Shown: positions 1-6,794 of the stretch, in pieces
Numbering within the stretch: the first letter of the stretch is position 1
Layout of the letters: the number at the start of each line of letters is the position of its first letter
Assembly: GCA_003521815.1 (NCBI GenBank)
Contig: DPHE01000050.1
Coordinates: 1-10,368 of the forward strand
Length of the DNA stretch: 10,368 bases
Source of the DNA: Colwellia sp.
GTDB lineage: Bacteria; Pseudomonadota; Gammaproteobacteria; Enterobacterales; Alteromonadaceae
Reading direction: 5' to 3'
The notes under the pieces: generated by a model
What the model saw: only the letters and a program-made list of their open reading frames with translations
What the model was told of the DNA's origin: nothing
The model's database searches: none
Translations under genes and position numbers: made by a program

Positions 1-2666
1 TAAAGTTTGCTTGTTTTAAAATGAAAATCAACCTGATATTCATGTGGTAAAGCACTGAATTCAGAGGCGAGCATAGATAATAAATAGTGTATTTCAACAG
101 GCGCGATCGTGGGTGAAATATTACCACTTTCAATGCGCGCTATTTCATTAAGATCCAGTAATAAGTTATTGGCAATTTCTAAAGAGTTATCAATTTGTTT
201 GATCTGATAACGTTCTTCGTGATTGACTCTTGAGCTTAATGTTATCGCAGAAGAAAATAAGCGTGCTGCAGATAAAGGTTGAAGTAAATCATGACTACAG
301 GCCTTTAGGTACTGACTTTTTTTGATGTGTGCTTGTTCGGCTTTAGCTTGTGCTTGGGCTAATTCACTATTGGCTTGCGCTAGTTCTCTGTTAGCTTGTT
401 CTAATTCTGCAGTACGATAGCGTACTCTAGATTCTAGATCAGTATTCTCTTCTTTTAATACTTTTTCTGTTTGACGGTATTTGGTGATGTCTGAAAAAGT
501 CATGACAAAACCGCCACCAGGAATAGGATTCCCTTCTATATAAATAGTTTTTCCATTTTTTAGTTTATATTCAGAGTTATGGCGACTGCCTTGCTTAATA
601 TGCTTGAGTCGCTTTTTAACTTCTAAGTCAATATCTTTAAAAAAATATCCTTGCTGACTTAAATTAAAATGTATTAATTGACTAATAGGGCAGCCAATAT
701 AAATAAAATCATCAGGGTAATTGAAAATATCTAAGTAGCTTCGATTACAAGCCACTAACTTTAAATCACTGTCGATAACAGAAATGCCTTCACTAACATT
801 TTCAATAGCACTTTGTAGTACCGTTCTGTTAAATTCTAATTGTTGGTTAGAATTGTCTTCAACCAGTTTAGCGACTTGCTCGAAGGCCATTCCCTGACCA
901 TTTATGGCAAGCGAAGTGACTAATTTTGCTGAAGCAGATCCTAATACACGAGCAAGGGTATTTTCAGCATGAAATATTACTGCATCATTAAATTCTTTAT
1001 TATTACCACTGTGATGAACACTATGAAATTGTGTAAAAGATTCATCACACTTTTCTTGGCCAATAAATCGGGCTACTAAAAGTTTTAATTCAATAAGGTC
1101 TACTTTAGGTTGAACCGGTATGCGCCATGGCGTTTTTTCCTTAGTTTTATAAAAAAACTTACTTTGCATTTGTTCGCGAATGCTTTGCCGTGTTACTAAA
1201 GAAACTAGCCAAAGCATAATAATATTGATCAACAGGCCCATTAATGTGATTACGGTTGTTTTAGGTAAATCACTTGCTGCTAGCGGATGATTATATAGTC
1301 CCAATTGAGGTAATAAATTAAATGCAGCCCATACGATAAAACCACTACTGATCCCAGCAAGTACTCCTGAAAGGGTTGCGCCTCGCCAATAGAAAGCGAC
1401 AAATAAGGCGGGACCGATTTGTGCAATGGCACCAAAAGCGACTTCACCTAATGAAGATAACGTGTCAGGCGGCGACAATAGCAATAGGCCATAACTTAAA
1501 AAAACAACGAACAACACTAAGGCTTTACGAATGAGTAAAAGTTGTGATTGAAAATGGTTAAAGTTATTATGTTGTTTAGTCGAATATCTAAACATGAGTG
1601 GAAAAACTATTTCATTACTGAGCATAGTACTTAGCGCTATTGTAGATACAATTACCATAGAACTTGCCGCAGAAACTGCACCTAAAAAAGCAAATAATGA
1701 CAACCAAAGTTGTCCGTTATAGGCAGGTAAAAATAAGACATAAGCATCAGCAGGTAATGAGTTACCATAGTTAAGATTACCCGCTAAACCTAAGGGGCCA
1801 GCAAAAAAGGCAAAAATCACACAATATAAAGGCAGCAACCATCGAGCGAGCTTACTAACTTTCTTCTCTTTTATTTCTACAAACATAACTTGAAATTGTC
1901 TAGGGAAACACAAAAAAGCTGATAGGCCAATGATCAATAAGCCAAACATTCCTATTAGGCTATTACCATCAAATAGTTCTTCAAATGAAATAGAATCTTT
2001 TGATTGATGCCAAATATCGACAGGGGAGTCATAAACAACAAAGCAAACAAATATCCCCACCAATAAAAAAGCAATTAACTTGATGAGTGATTCAAACGCT
2101 ATTGCTATCATTACCCCAGAGTGGCGTTCGGTAATATCGATTGTACGAACACCAAAGACAATAGTGAAAACTGCTAATATTATGCTTACAATTAAGCCTA
2201 ATTGCCAAATAGGTAAATCAGGTGTTTCTTGTAAAATTTGATAGGAATAAATAATCGCTTTTAACTGGAGTGCTATATATGGCATGGTGCCAATTAAGGC
2301 GACTAAGGTAATAATGACAGCTAAAGATTGAGATTTACCAAAGCGGGCAGACAATAAATCGGCAATGGAAGTGATTTTAAGTTTTAAGCTAGTTTTTATT
2401 ATCCGCTGAATAAATGGCCAAGCGAAAACAAATAACAATATAGGGGCTAAGTACACAGAGATATAAGTAAAAGAATTATTAGCCGCTTGTGCTGTAGTAC
2501 CTAAAAATGCCCATGAAGTACAGTAAACGCCTAAAGATAATGCATAAATAATAGTTTGTTGTTTTGCTTTAATTTTATTTCTGTATTTACCTCCTAAATA
2601 AGCGATAAGAAATAATAACCCAATATAGCCAAGACTAACGCTAACTAACAACCAATTTGCAAACAT
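1..2666 (-). CDS. SLC5/symporter-linked hybrid-type sensor histidine kinase, CrbS/MxtR-like (C-terminus beyond window)
   Basis: Reading the minus strand from ATG at 2666-2664, the frame is open without a stop for 888 codons to the window edge; I checked every codon. Residues about 1-500 are a multi-spanning membrane region of the sodium:solute symporter (SLC5/PutP) type. Residues about 515-605 resemble the STAC linker, including RVLGSASAKLV. Residues about 612-730 form a PAS domain (ENVSEGISVID near 622-632, ending GGGFVMTFSDIT before K729). A Glu/Gln/Ala-rich coiled coil covers about 730-785. The phosphoacceptor motif ACSHDLLQPLSAARLF has the phosphorylatable histidine at H792. The ATP-binding domain, and any receiver domain, would lie left of position 1. 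This order is known from CrbS (Vibrio), MxtR and CbrA (Pseudomonas), which govern acetate and carbon/nitrogen use; the SHDLLQPL box fits CrbS/MxtR best. It is divergent from the importer operon and may regulate it, which is inference. Upstream of the start only a weak AGAGAA ribosome site is seen. Confidence 0.9.
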   Translation of the reverse strand, partial: MFANWLLVSVSLGYIGLLFLIAYLGGKYRNKIKAKQQTIIYALSLGVYCTSWAFLGTTAQAANNSFTYISVYLAPILLFVFAWPFIQRIIKTSLKLKITSIADLLSARFGKSQSLAVIITLVALIGTMPYIALQLKAIIYSYQILQETPDLPIWQLGLIVSIILAVFTIVFGVRTIDITERHSGVMIAIAFESLIKLIAFLLVGIFVCFVVYDSPVDIWHQSKDSISFEELFDGNSLIGMFGLLIIGLSAFLCFPRQFQVMFVEIKEKKVSKLARWLLPLYCVIFAFFAGPLGLAGNLNYGNSLPADAYVLFLPAYNGQLWLSLFAFLGAVSAASSMVIVSTIALSTMLSNEIVFPLMFRYSTKQHNNFNHFQSQLLLIRKALVLFVVFLSYGLLLLSPPDTLSSLGEVAFGAIAQIGPALFVAFYWRGATLSGVLAGISSGFIVWAAFNLLPQLGLYNHPLAASDLPKTTVITLMGLLINIIMLWLVSLVTRQSIREQMQSKFFYKTKEKTPWRIPVQPKVDLIELKLLVARFIGQEKCDESFTQFHSVHHSGNNKEFNDAVIFHAENTLARVLGSASAKLVTSLAINGQGMAFEQVAKLVEDNSNQQLEFNRTVLQSAIENVSEGISVIDSDLKLVACNRSYLDIFNYPDDFIYIGCPISQLIHFNLSQQGYFFKDIDLEVKKRLKHIKQGSRHNSEYKLKNGKTIYIEGNPIPGGGFVMTFSDITKYRQTEKVLKEENTDLESRVRYRTAELEQANRELAQANSELAQAQAKAEQAHIKKSQYLKACSHDLLQPLSAARLFSSAITLSSRVNHEERYQIKQIDNSLEIANNLLLDLNEIARIESGNISPTIAPVEIHYLLSMLASEFSALPHEYQVDFHFKTSKL

Positions 2667-2775
2667 ATTATTCTCTAAAACATTATCTAAAACACTTCTA
2701 TAATAGTAAATTTACCACATTTTTTTAGTAAAAAACCTATATATTTCTATAACTTAATCATTGCTATATAACTTG

Positions 2776-2794
2776 CTTTAGTATGAGACTAAAG
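2776..2794. promoter_or_regulatory. perfect 7-bp inverted repeat, candidate operator
   Basis: CTTTAGT (2776-2782), a 5-base spacer, then ACTAAAG (2788-2794) form a perfect dyad in the divergent region. The symmetry and the 12-base centre-to-centre half-site spacing fit a dimeric DNA-binding regulator. No U-rich tract follows, so it is not a terminator. A related dyad lies 70 bp downstream. Which protein binds it cannot be told from sequence; the response regulator of the CrbS/MxtR systems is of the LuxR type and would be one candidate. Confidence 0.45.
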
Positions 2795-2827
2795 GACTAC
2801 GCTCTAAGTACTAATCCTTATTTCCGA

Positions 2828-2855
2828 TTGTTACATTGCTGTACTCGCTTACTAT
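2828..2855 (+). promoter_or_regulatory. candidate weak sigma-70 promoter for the importer operon
   Basis: TTGTTA (2828-2833) and TACTAT (2850-2855) are separated by 16 bases, each matching four of six consensus positions. Transcription would begin near 2862, leaving a leader of about 75 bases before the ATG at 2938. Poor matches suggest a promoter that needs an activator. Other arrangements in this AT-rich region cannot be excluded. Confidence 0.3.
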
Positions 2856-2863
2856 GACTAAGC
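2847..2863. promoter_or_regulatory. second inverted repeat, related to the dyad at 2776-2794
   Basis: GCTTA (2847-2851), a 7-base spacer, then TAAGC (2859-2863). Read on the minus strand it begins GCTTAGTC, close to the CTTTAGTC of the upstream dyad on the same strand. The two centres (2785 and 2855) are 70 bp apart. It overlaps the best -10 candidate of the operon, a placement that suits a repressor or autoregulated site. The shared sequence is short, so chance resemblance is possible. Confidence 0.35.
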
Positions 2864-2937
2864 AAATCTTAGTTTGATAGTTAAAAATCATACAAAGAGA
2901 AATTAAAATAAAAACATATACAACAAGGGAAAAAACA

Positions 2938-3060
2938 ATGGTTGATAACTCACTTTTTAACAAAAGTAAATTACTACTGACCACAAATTTATTAACGATA
3001 GTTGGCGCGACTAATGCTGGTTATAGTGTTGACATAACTGTCAATAATTTAGGAGTGTGA
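2938..3060 (+). CDS. 40-residue signal-peptide-like small protein, first frame of the importer operon
   Basis: ATG at 2938 is preceded by AAGGGA (2925-2930) at 7 bases, one of the best ribosome binding sites in the window. The frame ends with TGA at 3058-3060. The product has a Lys-containing start (NKSK, residues 8-11), a hydrophobic stretch (LLLTTNLLTIVGA, 12-24) and a possible signal peptidase site after TNA at 25-27, leaving a 13-residue tail GYSVDITVNNLGV. The stop lies two bases before the ATPase ATG at 3063, and the AGGAG for that ATG (3051-3055) lies inside this frame, so the two are probably translationally coupled. I do not recognise the peptide. It could be a leader that tunes translation, a small secreted or membrane peptide, or the surviving 5' end of a deleted exported-protein gene. 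The start is well supported; the function is unknown. Confidence 0.55.
   Translation: MVDNSLFNKSKLLLTTNLLTIVGATNAGYSVDITVNNLGV
3029..3044 (+). promoter_or_regulatory. TTGACA-TAAC-TGTCAA inverted repeat just before the livG-like ribosome binding site
   Basis: TTGACA (3029-3034) and TGTCAA (3039-3044) are perfect complements around a TAAC loop. In RNA this is a 6-bp tetraloop hairpin ending 6 bases before the AGGAG at 3051-3055. It sits in the last codons of the 40-residue frame, so ribosomes translating that frame would melt it. It could also be a DNA operator. It is not part of a promoter, because no -10 box lies at suitable spacing. Confidence 0.4.
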
Positions 3061-3062
3061 GT

Positions 3063-3881
3063 ATGACTGATTCAATACTCAAAGTAGAGAATATCTCATT
3101 AGCGTTCGGTGGTGTAAAAGCATTAACCGACGTTAGCTTTGAAGTACCCCGTGGCTCTATATTTTCCATTATCGGTCCTAACGGTGCAGGTAAAACCTCC
3201 ATGCTCAACTGTATATCTGGACGGTATCAACCAAATTCTGGCAACGTTATTTTCAATGAAAAAATTGTCACTAACCTTCGCCCTAATGACCGAGCAGATC
3301 TTGGTATGGGGCGAACGTTTCAAAATTTAGCCTTGTTTGGTCACATGTCGGTTTTAGATAATATAATGGTTGGTCGTCATAATTTATTAAAAAACAACTG
3401 GTTAACTGGACCTTTATATTGGGCATCACCTGCACAAAAAGAAGAGCTTGCCCATCGTCGTTATTGTGAAGAAATCATCGACTTTTTAGAAATTTCACAT
3501 ATCAGAAAATCTGTTGCTGGCACCTTGTCTTATGGTCTACGTAAGCGTGTTGAGTTAGCCCGTGCAATGGCATTAAAACCTGAGTTAATTCTTCTTGATG
3601 AGCCTATGGCAGGTATGAATCTAGAAGAAAAAGAAGATATGGCTCGCTATATTCTCGATTTAAATGAAGAGTTTGGCATCACTGTCGTCATGATTGAACA
3701 TGACATGAGTGTAGTAATGGACATTTCACACCAAGTGATGGTGCTTGATTTTGGTAAGAAGCTAATGTCAGGTCTACCGGACGAAGTGATGGCTGATCCA
3801 CATGTTAAACGTGCTTATCTTGGTATCGAAGATGATGAAGAAGAAGCCGATAATACTGATGAAGAAAGAGAGGCTAGCTAA
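3063..3881 (+). CDS. livG: HAAT-family ABC importer ATP-binding subunit, LivG-like
   Basis: This cytoplasmic ATPase of 272 residues powers import by a branched-chain-amino-acid-type ABC transporter. Visible motifs are Walker A GPNGAGKT (38-45), Q-loop Gln87 in GRTFQN, signature LSYGLRKR (155-162), Walker B ELILLDEP (174-181, Asp179/Glu180) and H-loop His213 in IEHD. The 20-residue insert around 106-126 (NLLKNNWLTGPLYWAS) is typical of LivG rather than LivF. The signature has Tyr and Leu where LSGGQ has Gly and Gln. The last 18 residues are strongly acidic (EDDEEEADNTDEERE). I chose ATG at 3063 because AGGAG (3051-3055) is 7 bases away; an in-frame GTG at 3057 is only 1 base from it. The stop overlaps the CoA ligase start by one base (TAATG), which implies coupled translation. 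The symbol denotes family resemblance; the substrate need not be an amino acid. Confidence 0.93.
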   Translation: MTDSILKVENISLAFGGVKALTDVSFEVPRGSIFSIIGPNGAGKTSMLNCISGRYQPNSGNVIFNEKIVTNLRPNDRADLGMGRTFQNLALFGHMSVLDNIMVGRHNLLKNNWLTGPLYWASPAQKEELAHRRYCEEIIDFLEISHIRKSVAGTLSYGLRKRVELARAMALKPELILLDEPMAGMNLEEKEDMARYILDLNEEFGITVVMIEHDMSVVMDISHQVMVLDFGKKLMSGLPDEVMADPHVKRAYLGIEDDEEEADNTDEEREAS

Positions 3882-5851
3882 TGGCTAACTTACAAGCAGC
3901 AACAAAAGATTATGAAATGGGAGAGTTAGATACTTTTCCAAAAATACTGAGACATAACGCTAAAAACTGGCCAAATGATATCGCCATGCGTGAAAAAGAG
4001 TTCGGTATTTGGAACGAGTTTAATTGGCAAGACTATAGTGATCGCGTTAAGTGGATAGCACTTGCTCTAAGAAAATTAGGAATTAATCCGAAAGATGCTA
4101 TCGCCTTATTAGGTGATAACAGACCAGAGTGGGTTTGGGGTGAAATCGCCGCACATTCAATGGGCTGTTACTCTATTGGTATTTTCCAAGATTCTTTGCA
4201 TGAAGAAGTGGTTTACTTACTTAACAAAAGCAACGCAACGGTTGTTATCGCTGAAGATGAAGAGCAATGTGATAAGTTACTTGAATTAGGCGAAGAAATT
4301 CCAGATGTAAAATATATCGTTTATTGTGATCCTCGCGGTATGCGAAAATATGATGATAAACGCTTAATTAGTATTGAAGATATATACAAGCAGGGTCAAG
4401 AGATAGACAAAATGTCGCCTGAGTTATATGACGTTTATGTTGATGCAACCAAAGCTGAAGATACTGCCCTTTATTGTACTACTTCTGGTACAACGTCAAA
4501 GCCTAAAATTGCCTTCTTAGGTGGTGGTAATTTTGTTAAGCATTGTAGTTCATATTTACGTGCGGACCCTCGACAACCTGGTGATAACTATGTATCTGTA
4601 TTACCACTTCCATGGATTATGGAGCAGGTATACGCTGTTGGACAATCTTTGATTTCTCGCCAAATAGTCAACTTTGTTGAAGGGCAAGAAACACTAATGG
4701 CTGATTTACGTGAAATTGGACCAACGTTTGTACTACTCGCTCCTCGTGTTTGGGAAGGCATTTTAGCTGACGTTAAAGCCCGTATGATGGATTCGACGCC
4801 ACTTAAACAGAAAATATTTGATTATGCTTTTAAATTATCTGAAAAAGCACAATTAGAGGGTAAACGTTCAAAATTTGCCGATTTAATACTGATGAATGCC
4901 TTAAAAGATAGATTAGGCTTTACTAACTTGAAATCAGCAGCAACGGGTGGTGCGGCAATGGGACCTGATACCTTTAGGTTCTTCCAAACTATTGGTGTAC
5001 CGCTACGTCAACTTTATGGTCAAACTGAGTTATGTGGTGCTTACACAGTGCATGATGAAGGTGATGTTGATTACGACAGTGTTGGTGTTGCTTTTGATAC
5101 GGCTGAAGTAAAAGTTATTAATACCGATAAAGAAGGTGTAGGTGAAGTTATCGCGAGAACAGTGGGTATGTTCACCGGTTATTTAGATAATCAAAAAGCC
5201 TATGACGAAGATGTTATTGATGGTTGGATGCATACAGGTGATGCAGGTTATTTCAAAGATTCAGGGCATTTAGTTATTATTGACCGAATTAAAGATTTAG
5301 CGAAAACCAGCAATGGCGTGCAGTACTCTCCACAATATATTGAAAACAAATTAAAATTCTCATCATTTATTGGTGAAGCGGTTATTTTAGGTAAAGACAT
5401 GCCTTACTTAAGCGCCATCATTTGTATTCGTTTTTCTATTGTGTCTAAGTGGGCAGAACAACAAGGGATAGGTTTTACTAACTACACCAGTCTTTCTGCT
5501 GTACCTGAAGTTTATGCAAAACTTACTGAAGAAGTAGAAAAAGTCAACGCAACATTACCTGACGCACAAAAAATTAATAAGTTTATTTTACTTTATAAAG
5601 AACTTGATGCAGATGACGGTGAATTAACACGTACACGTAAAGTACGACGGTCGGTTATTGCAGATAAATATGGCGATATTATCGAGTCTATTTATGACAA
5701 CAAAGAGAGAGTTGATATTGATACTGTTATCACGTTCCAAGATGGTGGTAGCTCACGTATTCAAACGACACTTGCTGTTGCAACGGTAATTGAAAATGAT
5801 GGTAGTGCTGTTTCATCAAAAAGTAGTCAAACTGGGAGGAAAGCATCATGA
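3881..5851 (+). CDS. AMP-binding acyl-CoA ligase (long-chain fatty-acid-CoA ligase type) embedded in the importer operon
   Basis: This 656-residue adenylate-forming enzyme should convert a carboxylic acid, ATP and CoA to acyl-CoA, AMP and pyrophosphate. Motifs in order are phosphate-binding loop TTSGTTSKPK (200-209), YGQTE (379-383), GWMHTGD (448-454, ATP-ribose Asp454), DRIKDLAKTSNG (468-479) and LTRTRKVRR (582-590), with Lys587 at the catalytic-lysine position of long-chain ligases. The length and the LTxTxK ending point to the long-chain family rather than acetyl-CoA synthetase. One loop position is Ser206 where Gly is usual. There are no membrane segments. It starts at ATG 3881, overlapping the upstream stop by one base, with GAGAGG just upstream, and its TGA overlaps the permease ATG by four bases (ATGA, 5848-5851). 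This tight packing suggests that it activates the imported substrate in the cytoplasm. The actual acid (fatty, aromatic or terpenoid) cannot be read from sequence. Confidence 0.93.
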   Translation: MANLQAATKDYEMGELDTFPKILRHNAKNWPNDIAMREKEFGIWNEFNWQDYSDRVKWIALALRKLGINPKDAIALLGDNRPEWVWGEIAAHSMGCYSIGIFQDSLHEEVVYLLNKSNATVVIAEDEEQCDKLLELGEEIPDVKYIVYCDPRGMRKYDDKRLISIEDIYKQGQEIDKMSPELYDVYVDATKAEDTALYCTTSGTTSKPKIAFLGGGNFVKHCSSYLRADPRQPGDNYVSVLPLPWIMEQVYAVGQSLISRQIVNFVEGQETLMADLREIGPTFVLLAPRVWEGILADVKARMMDSTPLKQKIFDYAFKLSEKAQLEGKRSKFADLILMNALKDRLGFTNLKSAATGGAAMGPDTFRFFQTIGVPLRQLYGQTELCGAYTVHDEGDVDYDSVGVAFDTAEVKVINTDKEGVGEVIARTVGMFTGYLDNQKAYDEDVIDGWMHTGDAGYFKDSGHLVIIDRIKDLAKTSNGVQYSPQYIENKLKFSSFIGEAVILGKDMPYLSAIICIRFSIVSKWAEQQGIGFTNYTSLSAVPEVYAKLTEEVEKVNATLPDAQKINKFILLYKELDADDGELTRTRKVRRSVIADKYGDIIESIYDNKERVDIDTVITFQDGGSSRIQTTLAVATVIENDGSAVSSKSSQTGRKAS

Positions 5852-6741
5852 ATTTTGAACTCTTAATTCAATTAATCATCAATGGCCTTATTGTTGGCCT
5901 GTTGTACGGTGTAATTGGTATGTGTTTTGTATTGGTTTATAAATCAACACAAATTGTAAACTTCGCCCAAGGTGAGTTTTTACTTATTGGTGCCTGGGTA
6001 TGTTGGGCTTCATTGATCTATTTAGAGTTACCCTTCTTTTTAGGATTTTTATTATCACTTATATTTATGGCAGGCTTTGGTGTGCTGTTACAAATGGTAG
6101 TACTACGTCCTATGATTGGTGAGCCGATTATCTCGGTGATCATGGTGACTATCGGTCTGTCTATTTTCTTCCAAGCGTTAATGAAATGGATATTTGGGGT
6201 GTCACCACAAAGTTATCCGCAAGTATTTGATGATCAGACGATTACCATTATGGGACTAAATATAGAAATGGCGTATTTAATGAGTACGGTGATAGCATTA
6301 GTTATCATGGTTGCCTTTTATTTATTCTTTAAGCACTCTAAGCATGGTTTAGCGATGAGAGCGACGGCTTTTGATCAACAAGCCTCTCAAAGTTTAGGTG
6401 TCTCTGTAAAGCATGTTTTTGCGATGAGTTGGGGTATTGCAGCAACCGTTTCTGCTACCGCAGGAATAGTGCTTGGTATGGTTAATGGTGTTTCAGATTC
6501 ACTTTCTATTATGGGTATCAAAGTATTTCCAGCGGTTATATTAGGCGGGTTAGATTCCATTGTTGGTGCAATTGCGGGTGGCCTTATCATCGGTGTATTA
6601 GAAAATGTAGCTGAGTTTTTTGATAGTCAATATTTACATGTTGGTAATTTATACGATATCGCACCATTTTATGTATTGTTAATTATTCTTTGGTTTAAAC
6701 CTTACGGTTTATTTGGTACCCAAGATATTGAGCGTATATAG
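5848..6741 (+). CDS. livH: HAAT-family ABC importer permease, LivH-like
   Basis: A 297-residue inner-membrane protein, hydrophobic throughout with about eight predicted spans, of usual length for LivH. Family landmarks are VNFAQGEFLLIGA (37-49) in the first third, the cytoplasmic ATPase-contact loop GLAMRATAFDQQASQSLGV (167-185), FPAVILGGLDSIVGAIAGG (227-245) and a C-terminal WFKPYGLFG (282-290). It pairs with the LivM-like subunit encoded just downstream to form the translocation path. The start at ATG 5848 has an excellent GGGAGGA site (5834-5840) inside the end of the CoA ligase gene, and the ATGA overlap implies translational coupling. Both strands were read; a 67-codon antisense frame at 6387-6590 is a shadow of this gene. 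Confidence 0.93.
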   Translation: MNFELLIQLIINGLIVGLLYGVIGMCFVLVYKSTQIVNFAQGEFLLIGAWVCWASLIYLELPFFLGFLLSLIFMAGFGVLLQMVVLRPMIGEPIISVIMVTIGLSIFFQALMKWIFGVSPQSYPQVFDDQTITIMGLNIEMAYLMSTVIALVIMVAFYLFFKHSKHGLAMRATAFDQQASQSLGVSVKHVFAMSWGIAATVSATAGIVLGMVNGVSDSLSIMGIKVFPAVILGGLDSIVGAIAGGLIIGVLENVAEFFDSQYLHVGNLYDIAPFYVLLIILWFKPYGLFGTQDIERI

Positions 6742-6794
6742 CGCAATTTAGTAAAATTTAATTAACAAAACGAACAATTATTTAGGAGTGATAC

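Larger units (their letters stand above)
2667..2937. promoter_or_regulatory. divergent intergenic region between the kinase gene and the importer operon
   Basis: This 271-bp AT-rich stretch separates two diverging transcription units, so it must hold a promoter for each. Besides the inverted repeats listed separately, it contains a 10-bp palindrome GTAAATTTAC at 2706-2715 and a TTTTTTAGTAAAAAA tract near 2721-2735 on the kinase side. A TATTAT-like -10 box for the kinase gene can be picked around 2697-2704 on the minus strand, but no good -35 box is paired with it. No sigma-54 GG/GC signature and no RNA gene were recognised. Confidence 0.6.

Noticed and set aside
1..2666. Frameshift or separate symporter and kinase genes in the minus-strand region
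   Set aside because: Codon-by-codon reading from 2666 to the edge shows a single open frame, and domain junctions are continuous, so it is one fused protein.
3029..3050. TTGACA at 3029 as a promoter -35 box
   Set aside because: The only -10-like box (TAATTT, 3045-3050) is 10 bases away, too close; the TTGACA is better explained as half of an inverted repeat.
3057..3062. GTG at 3057 as the start of the livG-like ATPase
   Set aside because: It lies one base from the AGGAG site; ATG at 3063 has the normal 7-base spacing.
3123..3330. Short open frames of 63-66 codons on both strands inside the livG-like gene
   Set aside because: They overlap a gene with full ABC ATPase motifs, lack good ribosome sites and show no recognisable protein features.
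6387..6590. 67-codon antisense frame in the livH-like gene
   Set aside because: It is a mirror of a conserved permease-coding stretch, with no ribosome site or family resemblance.
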